This document shows, in pieces, positions 27,080 through 36,109 of a stretch of DNA of 64,000 bases. Within the stretch, counting starts at the first letter, position 1, and each line of letters opens with the position of its first letter. Source of the DNA: Pirellulaceae bacterium (lineage in GTDB: Bacteria; Planctomycetota; Planctomycetia; Pirellulales; Pirellulaceae); NCBI GenBank assembly GCA_026004775.1, contig BPJU01000012.1, positions 1 through 64,000 of the forward strand, in the 5' to 3' direction. The translations under genes were made by a program, and so were the position numbers. Below the pieces are notes generated by a model. That model did no database searches, was not told where the DNA came from, and saw only the letters and a list, made by a program, of their open reading frames with translations.

Positions 27080-27140
27080 CCTACCCGAAAACCGATTCGC
27101 ACACTGTGTATGACAGGACCAACGGCGGTTTTCGGATAGG
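27080..27140. repeat. 61-bp inverted-repeat element, copy 1
   Basis: CCTACCCGAAAACCG at the left end and CGGTTTTCGGATAGG at the right end form a 15-bp inverted repeat (one mismatch) around ~31 bases. A second copy with the same ends and similar core (CACTGT...ACAGGAC/CAACAACAAGACGAAGG) lies at 55185-55245. It is MITE-like and too short to encode anything. Confidence 0.75.
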
Positions 27141-27170
27141 TAGTAAGTCCCGCACGGTCAAGTAGTCGTT

Positions 27171-27932
27171 CTAGACCATGCAATGGGCCGGTGCTCCGGC
27201 CGGAATCGGCGTAAAATCTTCTCCGCTGCACGGCCGGAATCCCTCCGGCCAACAAGCGTGCATTCGGCATAGCACGCGGTTCTGTAATGGGGCATCCTCG
27301 TTCACGCGGTCAACGTGCAAGCGGATGAAGTCCAGGTCGCATTTTTGAATCAGCTGCCATACGTCGTGGGCCAGGTAACGCGGTACATATCCAATTAACA
27401 TACGCTCCGTTTCGGTGCGCACCGCCACCGCGTTCGGGTCAAAATCGTTCTGCAAATCCAGCATCAGTTTGAGCTGTTCATCCGGTTTCAGCCGTTCGAT
27501 CCGCTTAATCGCCGCATCGGGTAACCACTGAATGCCGTGCAGAAAGAACTTGTTCCGATAGCACCCTTCGGCGTCCGGCACGGGGCAGGGAAACACTTCC
27601 ACAGCGTCCGTCTGCCGGATTCCCTCGGTGACACCCAAGACAACAATTGGATCGGGTGGGTTGTGAATATCAAAGCCGCTCCATCGCAGATACGCTTCGT
27701 ATTCGGGCCGCGATTGGGGAAGCAGGCGATTCGCAAACAGCGGGAACAACTCGTCCGACTCGTAGACCTTATTCAAGTCTTCCATTTGGGGGAACGGACA
27801 GAAACCCGGTTTGCGAGCACCTCGGGTGTACCAGAAGCGGTACAAACCGCCGTCGTGCACCAGTTGGCCGACCGGCCTCCATCCGGTCGGATCCGGCATC
27901 GGTGGTCGCCAGGCGACAAATAACGAATTCAT
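27171..27932 (-). CDS. HIRAN-domain protein next to a HipA-like kinase remnant
   Basis: 253 residues. The C-terminal half matches a HIRAN domain: FLHGIQWLPDAAIKRIERLK, then DPNAVAVRTETERMLIGYVP and YLAHDVWQLI. HIRAN domains bind DNA ends or damaged DNA in helicase families. The N-terminal half (LYRFWYTRGARKPGFCPFPQ) resembles the short N-terminal module seen in HipA-linked HIRAN proteins. The ribosome site GGAGTAA overlaps the stop of the HipA-like fragment, so the two were translationally coupled. A TTG at 27935 is an alternative start. With the kinase broken, its present role is unclear. Confidence 0.75.
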   Translation of the reverse strand: MNSLFVAWRPPMPDPTGWRPVGQLVHDGGLYRFWYTRGARKPGFCPFPQMEDLNKVYESDELFPLFANRLLPQSRPEYEAYLRWSGFDIHNPPDPIVVLGVTEGIRQTDAVEVFPCPVPDAEGCYRNKFFLHGIQWLPDAAIKRIERLKPDEQLKLMLDLQNDFDPNAVAVRTETERMLIGYVPRYLAHDVWQLIQKCDLDFIRLHVDRVNEDAPLQNRVLCRMHACWPEGFRPCSGEDFTPIPAGAPAHCMV

Positions 27933-27939
27933 CAATGCT

Positions 27940-28326
27940 TTACTCCAGTAGTCGCCGCTGGTTCGTCAGCAGCAGTTCCAGAGTGAATCGCTTGCAAATC
28001 TCTGACATTCTATCTGCAGGCACTCTTTCAAGGATACCCCAGATTTCGTCCTGGTTCACGGCCCTTAGCCGATTGAGCCACACTTTTGCCGCACGCGGAG
28101 CTTTTTGCGCGAATGCTCGGAATGCTTCTCGCAATTCCAGCGGACGGGGGTCTTGGGCGGTGGCGTAAAAGGCGCTCCGCCCCCGTTCGGCGAAAGCCGC
28201 GACAGTGCGGTTGCGATCCTTTGTTCTCAACCGTTCCTCGCGTTCGCTGTCTTGCAAATTCCACGCAAGGGCCGCCCCATGGTCAAAGGTCGGTGCAAGC
28301 CGCAAGCTGCGCGTGACTTTCCCCAA
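27940..28326 (-). pseudogene. Truncated HipA-like kinase, C-terminal part only
   Basis: 128 codons. RLAPTFDHGAALAWN, followed by TKDRNRTVAAFAERGRSAFY, matches the region just after the catalytic loop in HipA/CtkA-like kinases, where LAPxFDHGxxLG carries the metal-binding DFD-like aspartate. The nucleotide-binding half that must precede it is absent: an in-frame TGA lies two codons upstream of the TTG at 28326 and the sequence beyond belongs to a plus-strand frame. The gene was cut near 28,325. It directly precedes the HIRAN gene. Confidence 0.7.
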
Positions 28327-28374
28327 CGATCACGGTATGTTGAAACGTTGGAGCAAGCGGCCGAAGCGGTAAGG

Positions 28375-28596
28375 ATGCCTGGTTGGACAGTCATCCGGCA
28401 TGAGAATTTCACCGAGTTTATCGCGATTGAAGGAAAAGCCAAAATGCAAAGATTCAATCGTGCAGTCAAGGCCTTGACCAAATCACAGCGCCAGATCAGA
28501 AGCTCTATGTTAGCTGGCGAACATGATGTCTGGGGCTCTTTAGATCGCAAAGAAGCGGCACGCACTTTTCGCACGTTATCGGGGATCCCGGAATGA
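28375..28596 (+). CDS. Small hypothetical protein, possibly N-terminally incomplete
   Basis: 73 residues from the ATG at 28375: MPGWTVIRHENFTEFIAIEG and a helical rest ending RTLSGIPE. The frame is open back to 28105 across the HipA-like remnant on the other strand, so the start is uncertain and the gene may have lost its 5' end at the same break point near 28,325. Its stop overlaps the next start as ATGA, a sign of translational coupling. I do not recognise it. Confidence 0.5.
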   Translation: MPGWTVIRHENFTEFIAIEGKAKMQRFNRAVKALTKSQRQIRSSMLAGEHDVWGSLDRKEAARTFRTLSGIPE

Positions 28597-28988
28597 GCAC
28601 CAGGAAGTGGACAGCATTGGAGTTGTATGAGCAGGCTGACGATCCTCCCCCTGATTGGCCGGATGAGCCGCCGGAGCCTCGTAGTTCCCTGATTCATGAT
28701 CCAACCTGGCAACTCAGAGCCAGCCTTCGCGGCTTTGACAAAAAGATACCCTGGTTCTGGAAACCCAAGCCGCACTGGTCGGCCCGCGATCGCGGCATAG
28801 CAGACTCCATTCGCCGACAATACGTCCGGGAAGTTTTGTTGAGCGACGAAGAGCGGGCCCAAATCGATGCCAAAGAAGAGGCTGAATTCGAGGAATCTGT
28901 TCGTGAACTGCGGGAAGCCGGCATCCTTATCGAATTCGATGAGGATGAGGAATTTCCCGCCGATGATGCAAGCCTCCAAACCATGTAA
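28593..28988 (+). CDS. Acidic hypothetical protein
   Basis: 131 residues, starting in the ATGA overlap with the preceding gene. The N-terminus is proline-rich and acidic (QADDPPPDWPDEPPEPRSSL), the centre has DPTWQLRASLRGFDKKIPWF, and the C-terminus is strongly acidic (EFDEDEEFPADDASLQTM). No motif is recognised. The coupled pair with the upstream gene suggests a two-component unit, perhaps a small toxin-antitoxin-like module, but there is no sequence evidence for that function. Confidence 0.55.
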   Translation: MSTRKWTALELYEQADDPPPDWPDEPPEPRSSLIHDPTWQLRASLRGFDKKIPWFWKPKPHWSARDRGIADSIRRQYVREVLLSDEERAQIDAKEEAEFEESVRELREAGILIEFDEDEEFPADDASLQTM

Positions 28989-29196
28989 GGAGCGCCACCC
29001 ATGCCGCTTTGGGGTGCTACCGCCGAAACGGTTAAAGAGCAAACACCATAGGATCCACCCTCTCCCCAAGACAAGAGCCGAATACATCGTTGGCCGAGCA
29101 ATCGGATACGCCCTCGCAGGATTCGTCTGAGCAATGAGCTGGTGTGAGTGCCATTGGAAGCCTTCGAAGCCGTCTGCCACGATAAGGGGAGTAGAT

Positions 29197-29436
29197 ATGC
29201 ACTATTTATATGGTATAAGGGCGGGCAAGCGGCGTTTGGTGGCGACTTTCGGCTCTGAACAACAACTGCTTGCTTACGTTCGCTGGGCAACCTTGAAGTC
29301 CTCGGGGCCCAATCGCGGAATATTCGAGCAAGGAAGCGCACTAGCGGGTTACGAGGCATGGGAACATTCCACCAAACCACTAACCGATGAGGATCCTCAG
29401 GAGGTGGTGCACAACCCGACGCCGAACATGCTTTGA
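29197..29436 (+). CDS. Small hypothetical protein
   Basis: 79 residues from the ATG at 29197, with AGGGGAG about 6 bases upstream. It reads MHYLYGIRAGKRRLVATFGS and continues EQQLLAYVRWATLKSSG. The N-terminal half looks like a small beta-beta-alpha unit. It is about 210 bases after the preceding gene, on the same strand. No family recognised. Confidence 0.65.
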   Translation: MHYLYGIRAGKRRLVATFGSEQQLLAYVRWATLKSSGPNRGIFEQGSALAGYEAWEHSTKPLTDEDPQEVVHNPTPNML

Positions 29437-29600
29437 CATTCTCCGCCTCATTGTGCCAGCCTCGGCTGGCCACGATGGCCTCTCGAATATGGCGGACACA
29501 ACCCCCTCGCACGATAGTTGTAACATGCGGGCATCAGTATCGTGCGATTGCCCCTTTGCGGCATAATCGGCATCCGCCGATGCTTCTGGCGAGCGGCGTC

Positions 29601-31232
29601 CTATATGGGGCAGACCAGGTTGCCGAGTTTCTCGGTCAACTTCATGTTTTCCGAGTAATCCACCGGACAGTCGATGACCACGACCGTGTTGTCCGCGATC
29701 GCTCGACGAAGTGTGGGAACGAGCTGGTCTGCGGCTTGAATGCGGTAGCCGCGGGCACCAAAACTCTCAGCATACTTCACAAAGTCCGGATTCGTGAATG
29801 CAACGTGGCTGGGCCGGCCGAAGTGCCGCATCTGATGCCACTGGATCTGGCCATATTGGCCATCGTTCCAGATCAGGATCACGATTGGGGTGCCGATGCG
29901 CATGGCTGTTTCGATTTCCTGGGAATTCATCAGAAATCCACCGTCACCGGTCACGGCCACCACCGTGCGGTCGGGGTGGACCAATTTGGCAGCGACCGCG
30001 CCGGGAACGCTGATACCCATGGCAGCGAAGCCATTCGAAATAATGCAACTGTTCGGAACCTCGGTCTGGTACATGCGAGCTACCCACATCTTGTGAGCCC
30101 CGACGTCACAGATCACGAGGTCGTGCGGTTCGAGCACCTGCCGCAGGTCCCAAAGGATTTTTTGAGGTTTCAGCGGAAAGGCGGTACTGTCCTTGTGCTC
30201 GGTCAGCTCCTCGACAATCGTGCGGCGAAGATTGGCTGCGGGAAAGACTGGCTTGGGAACTGCAAGGTCGGCGATCGCTTCCAGAGCTTCCTGAATGCAA
30301 CCAACGATACCCACCTCAAGGATGTAATGCTCATCCACTTCGGCTGGCTGGGAATCGATGTGGATGATCTTGCGGTTGCCGTCTTTGTGCCAAAGATGCG
30401 GATGATATTCGACCATGTCATAGCCGACGCAGATGATGACATCGGCTCGATCGAAACCACATGCAACGTAATCCTTCACCTGAAGCCCGACGGCCCCCAG
30501 GCTGTGTGAGTGCGAGAAGGGGATCGCCCCTTTGGCCATAAAAGTGGTGGCGACCGGAATGTTCAACCGTTCGGCAAATTTCCTCAAAGCACTGCTGGCG
30601 CGACTGCGGATGACTCCGTTACCTGCCAGCACAATCGGATAGCTCGCCGCTGAGATCACCGCGGCCGCTTGTTCGATTTTTTCCTGCGGTGGAGCCGGTG
30701 GGTGAGGCGACTGGACTTTCAGTGGCCGCTTGTCGACCTGCATCGCTGCGATGTTCTCCGGAAGTTCGATGAAACTGGCCCCCGGTTTTTCTGCCACCGC
30801 TCTTTTGAAAGCCTTGCGGACCACCTCCGGAATGACCTCCGGAGCAACTACCGAGGTAGCGTATTTCGAAATCGGTTGGAAAAGATTTACAAGGTCGTAA
30901 TACTGGTGGCTTTCCTTGTGGTGCCGAGTAGTGGCGGCCTGTCCGGCGATGGCCACCAGCGGCGCGCGGTCCATGTTCGCATCGGCGACGCCCGTTACCA
31001 GATTGGTCGCTCCGGGGCCGAGCGTCGAAAGGCAGACGCCCGGGCGACCGGTCAACCGTCCATACACGTCGGCCATGAAAGCCGCCCCCTGCTCGTGACG
31101 CGTCGTAATAAACCGGATCTTGCTCTCCACCAGAGCATCCATCACGTGGATTGTCTCTTCCCCAGGGATGCCGAAGATGTATTCGACCCCTTCATTCTCC
31201 AAACAACGCACGAAAAGTTCAGCAGCTTTCAT
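29601..31232 (-). CDS. Acetolactate synthase (catabolic AlsS-like) or related TPP enzyme
   Basis: 543 residues from the ATG at 31232; the GTG at 31265 lies beside a -10 box and is unlikely to be translated. The glutamate that activates ThDP is in TRHEQGAAFMADVYGR near residue 50. STLGPGATNLVTGVADA is the conserved Pyr-domain block, and the ThDP/Mg motif is GDGGFLMNSQEIETA with IVILIWNDGQYG. The family condenses two pyruvates to acetolactate. Lack of a regulatory IlvN gene nearby and the short length favour an AlsS-like enzyme, though glyoxylate carboligase or other TPP enzymes cannot be fully excluded. It is monocistronic. Confidence 0.85.
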   Translation of the reverse strand: MKAAELFVRCLENEGVEYIFGIPGEETIHVMDALVESKIRFITTRHEQGAAFMADVYGRLTGRPGVCLSTLGPGATNLVTGVADANMDRAPLVAIAGQAATTRHHKESHQYYDLVNLFQPISKYATSVVAPEVIPEVVRKAFKRAVAEKPGASFIELPENIAAMQVDKRPLKVQSPHPPAPPQEKIEQAAAVISAASYPIVLAGNGVIRSRASSALRKFAERLNIPVATTFMAKGAIPFSHSHSLGAVGLQVKDYVACGFDRADVIICVGYDMVEYHPHLWHKDGNRKIIHIDSQPAEVDEHYILEVGIVGCIQEALEAIADLAVPKPVFPAANLRRTIVEELTEHKDSTAFPLKPQKILWDLRQVLEPHDLVICDVGAHKMWVARMYQTEVPNSCIISNGFAAMGISVPGAVAAKLVHPDRTVVAVTGDGGFLMNSQEIETAMRIGTPIVILIWNDGQYGQIQWHQMRHFGRPSHVAFTNPDFVKYAESFGARGYRIQAADQLVPTLRRAIADNTVVVIDCPVDYSENMKLTEKLGNLVCPI

Positions 31233-31267
31233 GACTTGCGTCTCATCTGTTTCCGACTTCCCCACCC

Positions 31268-31273
31268 ATTATA
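31268..31273 (-). promoter_or_regulatory. Likely -10 box (TATAAT) of the acetolactate synthase gene
   Basis: Perfect TATAAT on the minus strand, 36-41 bases before the ATG at 31232. No -35 element with normal spacing was found. It rules out the GTG at 31265 as the start, since that codon would lie at the transcript's 5' end. Confidence 0.45.
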
Positions 31274-31874
31274 GGGGCCTGCCTGCCAATTATCGCCCCA
31301 GTCGAAAGAGCTGGCGACAGCAGATCCGCAATGGCGGGTGACGGGCACGCCCTCGAATGCTTGCCCGATTGCGTCGACACCGTCCTCCCCCATCGCAACA
31401 AGTGACGCTAGCTTCCCGGCGCTGCTGCCCCATCAACGCTAAGCGCCGCGCGCTGGTACGATCCTTTCATTCAATCAGCTCTCTGGGTCCGCCGGACTCG
31501 GCCTTTTCTGCGCCGGATCAAATTCGAGGTGGCATGCGCCCGTACCGCTGTCGCCACAAGCCCGACGCCGCGGGTACGCTTGCTTCTCGGAAGTCGCCCG
31601 GCAAGCGGTTTTCCGCCATTAGTCTCACCCCAGAAACCATCCCCAGTGTCACAATCTACCCGCCGAAAGCGTATTAGCAGTAGCATCCACCCTCGCGAAG
31701 ATGGCATTTTCGCCAGACGTATGGCGTGCTGACATGATCCCCCTGGCAACAAACAGCCACCGCAATTGCGAAGCTGTCAGAACGTCATAGTCTGCCGCGT
31801 AATAATTCTTGCAGACACCAACCAGCTCTTTGAGCTGCCTGCGGCGATTACGCGGCTGTGAGGGAGTCATTTTT
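31274..31874. other. Intergenic region before the GTPase operon
   Basis: About 600 bases between divergent units. No supportable gene was found. TAATAAT at 31799-31805 could be a -10 for the GTPase operon, about 70 bases before its first ATG; no -35 is clear. This marks the left edge of the accessory half of the window. Confidence 0.4.
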
Positions 31875-33476
31875 ATGAACGCTACTGTGCAATCCCCACT
31901 GGCGACTCTGGTAGAAACCCGAGATCGTTTTGCCGACCTGCTCGTCCGGGCAAACCAGTTCCTTGTGCAAAACGGAGAAGCATCGATATCGGTACCGACG
32001 CATTCACCGTTACTGTTGGTGCTTCGCGGTGAATACAACGCAGGAAAAAGCACATTGCTAAATGCCCTTCTAGGCCAAGATATGGCCGCAATGGGGAGCG
32101 CACCCACTACTCATGATGTTAAAGAGTACCAATACCGTTCGTGTAAGATACTGGATGTCCCCGGGACGAACGCCGACGCGCTCGATGCTAAGCTGGCTTT
32201 AGAGGCCACCCGCACGGCGCACGCGGTCATCTACGTGGTCAGTAGCCAGTCCGGGTGTGACTACAAGGAGTTGTGGAATGATTTGGACTACTTGACGAAG
32301 AATAATTTCCCGTGGCTGCTGGTAATAAACGATAAGCAACCCCATCACAATTCCGAAGATGCCCGCCACTTCCGGCAACACCTGGTCAATTACGCCGTTT
32401 CCACGGCACAAAAACGGCTCGGCATTCCCGACGCGGAACGCCGCGTGTTTTGTGTAAATGCCGAGGAAGCAAGAAAGGCACGCCTGAAAGACAGCAACAC
32501 CGAGGCACTAATAGATAGCGGCATTATTCCCTTCGAGACAACGTTGTGCAGTATGCTCCACAAGAATGATATCTTGCTTCGGGAAAAACACTGCCTGCGC
32601 ACCGTTGAAGATGCTCTTCAGAGAATCCTATCTCACTGCGCCAGCCGTCTCGCAACGCCCGGTGCCCAAAAGATACATAAGTTGCTTCAGCTGTGTGAGA
32701 TTGCGCGAGTTCGCCTGGTGACGATTCTGGATAGCACCATCACGGATCTGGAAAAGTACTTCACCTCTGTCATGCACACTGCGGACTTGTGCATAAGAGA
32801 TAAAACATGGCCACGGCGATTTGCCAGTTGCATGGCGACAGAAGTGGAACAGATTGTGCGGAACTTTGATGTACAGGCTGGTCCAATACTTGAGGACCTC
32901 CAGCGGAAGGTGACGGAAGTCGGGCTTCGGGTTGCCGCCGGACAACGCAAGCTCAGGGACCTGGTCCCTCGTCCGTCCGTAGATTTTTTGCCAATTGCGT
33001 CAGAACTTCCGTTACACCACGATGATGGTCCGGGAAGCCGTCCGTGGAAGTATATCGGCCTAGCGCCTCTGATTAAGTCGGTTTTCCAGCCGGCCAGAAC
33101 GTCGCTCCTATCGCGGTTCTCGGCAGGCGGCTCTTTTGGCCGATTTTTAGGGATGGCAATGCCGGTTGTGCCGCTTGGGTGCATGTTGCTTGAGTTGCTA
33201 TTCGCTTACAGGAGCGCACAACAGCGTCGCAAGGAAGCCAAAGCGTATGCTCGAGCCAATGTGGAGGCCATCTTGCAAATGATGGAACACACACTTGGCG
33301 GTGTGCGAAAGTGCGGTATGGCCTTTATAGACGAACAAATGCGTTGTTTCATCGATACGTTGACAGAGAAATTACGCGTGTGTGAAGAGGAGGATCATGC
33401 AACGCGTGATACTTTCCACCAGGCACAAAGATTGCTTAATGAAGTACATGAATACGCGTCGACCCTCGCAGTGTGA
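31875..33476 (+). CDS. Dynamin-like GTPase with C-terminal membrane hairpin (GTPase 1)
   Basis: 533 residues from the ATG at 31875 (GGGAG upstream). The G domain has G1 GEYNAGKST (residues 52-60), a candidate switch threonine in APTTHDVKEY, G3 DVPGTN (94-99) and an altered G4, NDKQ (152-155), in place of N/TKxD. A helical domain follows, then a hydrophobic segment FGRFLGMAMPVVPLGCMLLE near 421-445, and a second coiled helix region. This is the layout of bacterial dynamin-like proteins such as LeoA, which remodel membranes. The first of three adjacent GTPase genes; the next gene overlaps its 3' end by 80 bases. Confidence 0.85.
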   Translation: MNATVQSPLATLVETRDRFADLLVRANQFLVQNGEASISVPTHSPLLLVLRGEYNAGKSTLLNALLGQDMAAMGSAPTTHDVKEYQYRSCKILDVPGTNADALDAKLALEATRTAHAVIYVVSSQSGCDYKELWNDLDYLTKNNFPWLLVINDKQPHHNSEDARHFRQHLVNYAVSTAQKRLGIPDAERRVFCVNAEEARKARLKDSNTEALIDSGIIPFETTLCSMLHKNDILLREKHCLRTVEDALQRILSHCASRLATPGAQKIHKLLQLCEIARVRLVTILDSTITDLEKYFTSVMHTADLCIRDKTWPRRFASCMATEVEQIVRNFDVQAGPILEDLQRKVTEVGLRVAAGQRKLRDLVPRPSVDFLPIASELPLHHDDGPGSRPWKYIGLAPLIKSVFQPARTSLLSRFSAGGSFGRFLGMAMPVVPLGCMLLELLFAYRSAQQRRKEAKAYARANVEAILQMMEHTLGGVRKCGMAFIDEQMRCFIDTLTEKLRVCEEEDHATRDTFHQAQRLLNEVHEYASTLAV

Positions 33477-34137
33477 ACCCCAAGGCGGGGCAACCATCAC
33501 GGTGTGTGCCATCGGCCTGCCCAATAGCGGGAAATCTGCTTTATTGGCCGTCCTAACCGGCAACACAGATAAGTTTCGGTCCGGACCAGCGCCCGGCACG
33601 ACGGCCGTTATCACCCGCTATGAAAGCGATGGCGTTCTGTGGCTAGATACTCCGGGATTAGATAACGGGTTCGAGTCAGATCGTAAGGTTATTGAAGAGG
33701 TGTATCGGGCGGACCTTATTCTGTGGTGCCATTCGCTGCGAATGGGTGAGTTGCACCGAACTGAAGTAAGCTTCTTACAAAGCCTTCTGGATCACGGCGT
33801 GGCAAGCCGAAACGTAAGCATTGCGCTCACGCATTGTGCCGATGGAGTGAGTTACCGAGATCGCTGTCGAATAGTAACGGTAATCCGTAATCAAATGCGG
33901 CAAATGTATGATACATTCTGGCCTCCGGAATCGTATCCGAAAACGTGTGGTGCGTGCAAATGGGGAAGGCTTTATCGAGTTGAGCTGGCGTATTTAAAGA
34001 AAGGTTGGAATGCAACATGGCTTGCATGGCCTGGGCAAGAAATCCGGAGGCTGACACGGCACGTAAGAAGGCTTCGAAGCTTGGCTTTCCGAGCGCTACG
34101 AAATGGGCATCCACAAGGTGTGGGCTTGGCCAGGTGA
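33397..34137 (+). CDS. Small HSR1/Era-like GTPase (GTPase 2)
   Basis: 246 residues from the ATG at 33397, which follows GAGGAGGATC. Other in-frame ATGs at 33439 and 33448 lack a ribosome site but would shorten the overlap with GTPase 1. The motifs are G1 GLPNSGKS (40-47), a G2 threonine in PAPGTTAV, G3 DTPGLDNG (84-91) and a G4-like THCAD (145-149). After the G domain the C-terminus is basic and rich in Trp and Arg (RRLTRHVRRLRSLAFRAL), possibly amphipathic. It lacks the long stalk of its neighbours. The coupled genes suggest a partner or activator of GTPase 1 or 3. Confidence 0.8.
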   Translation: MQRVILSTRHKDCLMKYMNTRRPSQCEPQGGATITVCAIGLPNSGKSALLAVLTGNTDKFRSGPAPGTTAVITRYESDGVLWLDTPGLDNGFESDRKVIEEVYRADLILWCHSLRMGELHRTEVSFLQSLLDHGVASRNVSIALTHCADGVSYRDRCRIVTVIRNQMRQMYDTFWPPESYPKTCGACKWGRLYRVELAYLKKGWNATWLAWPGQEIRRLTRHVRRLRSLAFRALRNGHPQGVGLAR

Positions 34138-34168
34138 TTGGACAAGAAGCGATCAATGGAGAAACGCT

Positions 34169-35911
34169 ATGTGGCAAGGGCCTTTACGAGACCGGCCAGA
34201 ACAGTATTCGCAAGAATTCATACAATTTCTGGCTGAACGTCACGAGTTTTTGGAACGCGCGGCCATGCTGGCAGCCACAGCACGCGAGACCGGCTGCGCC
34301 AATTTGCGTGACTTTGAAACGGCACTCACACAGACCCAGGCCGGTGTCGCCGCGTGGCAGCCACCGGCCCTGGTTGTGAATATCACACGTCAACTGCAAA
34401 AACAGAGTCACGCGTTGTGTGCTGAATTGATCCGCGGGCACTCGCTTGTGCTGAATAAACTTGAAGAAGCACGCCACGATTTGGCCGCCCAGATGGCCTC
34501 GGAAGACCAGTTCGTGATCGCCGTCTTTGGTCGTGTCAATTCGGGCAAAACGTCGCTCGCCAATCACATGGGAGGAGCTGATTACGAGGCGACTCACACC
34601 AGGGGTATGTTTTTTGTAGGCAATCAGGAAGTAACTCGTTTAGTTGAAGCTCCAACCGCAACGACGAATGAATATCAGGGATTCCGATTGCCCGGCATCC
34701 TGTGGGTCGACTGCCCAGGTATTGGAAGTGTTATCGAAGAACACGACCAGCTTGCCCGGCGCCTCGTCGCCCGAGCAGACATCATTGTCTTCGTGAGTAG
34801 CTCCGATGCCCCGATGACGTCATCTGACCTGGACGAATTTGCTCGTTTGGTTAAGTCATCGGGCAACGAACAGTTCCATGGGTTGATCGTCGTAACGAAA
34901 GCCGACCAGTGCACGGGAACGGGTTTCACCCTGACCGGGAGAAAGATCGCCCCTCGCGATAAGGCCGCGCTGGATGCACAATTTGCATGGATTAAGGAAC
35001 AACTCCGGCGCGCACAACTTGACGCTTTTGCCGCCATCGATCCCATTCCCGTCAGTATCTATGTGGCGCGTGAATCTCTTAATCTTGATTGGAGTACCGG
35101 TACACCCCGCAAATCGAGTAAATACCTCGTGAAAGGCGCACATTATGACCAATCAGGTATACCGCAGTTACTGCGAGCTATCGCCAACATAATTGATGAA
35201 CACGGCACAAGTTTGAAAAGCATCTGGCCAGAAAAGCGTCGCAATATGCTCAGGTCGGACGTTGCTCCCATAATTGAATCTGCTCGACGGAGCATCCTTG
35301 AGACAAGAAGCCAGTTGACCGATGCGCACGCAGCCTTTCGGGACGCACTGGAAAAAGCTCGTGCGACTATTCTTGCAGAAGTTGATGCTGTAGTCAGTGC
35401 CGCCCTAGCGAAAAAGAAGGAGTTAGGGAACGAGGAGCTTACTGAAGTAATGAACATTTTTCACCAGAAAATGCAAGATGTGATTCGACTGAGCCTTGCC
35501 GATGCAGTAAAGGACTTCCTTGACCACTGTGGCCACACAATACACGCCCAGGCGCAAAATATGTCGCTGTCCTTGAGTCGACAACGCCAATGCGTCGTAA
35601 AGCGTGTCCGCATTGATGACGATTGTGATGCGGATGATTTATTATCGTTCCTTGTCGATTCGATAGTATCATTTGTGAGTGGGCTGTTCGGCAAATCCCG
35701 CAAGAAGAAAAAGCGGGTAAAAATAAAAACAATGGTCACTGAGGGAGACGCTCAATACCGTGAGCGCATCACGAGAGAAATGAAGGATAAGCTAGATGCC
35801 ATGATCGCCAGCGTAGAGAAGGAAATCGTCGATAACTTTTGGCAACCGGTCATGGAACAACTGCAGACTATTGAGGATGACTATAATCGGTTAACTGCAG
35901 TCATCGGCTGA
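34169..35911 (+). CDS. Dynamin-like GTPase with basic C-terminal tip (GTPase 3)
   Basis: 580 residues from the ATG at 34169 (GGAG seven bases upstream), 31 bases after GTPase 2. A ~110-residue helical N-terminal region precedes the G domain: G1 GRVNSGKT (121-128), G3 DCPGIG (181-186), G4 TKAD (243-246). Then comes a long helical stalk (ILETRSQLTDAHAAFRDALE) and a tip with a hydrophobic stretch followed by a lysine patch (VDSIVSFVSGLFGKSRKKKK), well suited to membrane binding. The final ~80 residues form a helix that would fold back on the stalk. It resembles LeoA/dynamin-like proteins but not GTPase 1 in detail. No terminator is clear downstream. Confidence 0.85.
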   Translation: MWQGPLRDRPEQYSQEFIQFLAERHEFLERAAMLAATARETGCANLRDFETALTQTQAGVAAWQPPALVVNITRQLQKQSHALCAELIRGHSLVLNKLEEARHDLAAQMASEDQFVIAVFGRVNSGKTSLANHMGGADYEATHTRGMFFVGNQEVTRLVEAPTATTNEYQGFRLPGILWVDCPGIGSVIEEHDQLARRLVARADIIVFVSSSDAPMTSSDLDEFARLVKSSGNEQFHGLIVVTKADQCTGTGFTLTGRKIAPRDKAALDAQFAWIKEQLRRAQLDAFAAIDPIPVSIYVARESLNLDWSTGTPRKSSKYLVKGAHYDQSGIPQLLRAIANIIDEHGTSLKSIWPEKRRNMLRSDVAPIIESARRSILETRSQLTDAHAAFRDALEKARATILAEVDAVVSAALAKKKELGNEELTEVMNIFHQKMQDVIRLSLADAVKDFLDHCGHTIHAQAQNMSLSLSRQRQCVVKRVRIDDDCDADDLLSFLVDSIVSFVSGLFGKSRKKKKRVKIKTMVTEGDAQYRERITREMKDKLDAMIASVEKEIVDNFWQPVMEQLQTIEDDYNRLTAVIG

Positions 35912-36109
35912 CAGGCACGGTACTTGATGGTAGTTTATAGGACGCCAACCGGCATGCGACTTGAAAGAGAAAGTCCCACGGCCTCGAACACGAACCCCGC
36001 TTATGGGGCAAGCGGCAGTGACCGGGAGCGGACAAGGGCGGGACGAGGCCTTGGAGTATTCTGTGTCATGGATCGGGACACGCCACCTCCCATGACAGTG
36101 TCCTGGAGT

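Noticed and set aside
31274-31874. A gene between acetolactate synthase and the GTPases
   Set aside because: All frames are short, overlap each other on both strands and lack ribosome sites.
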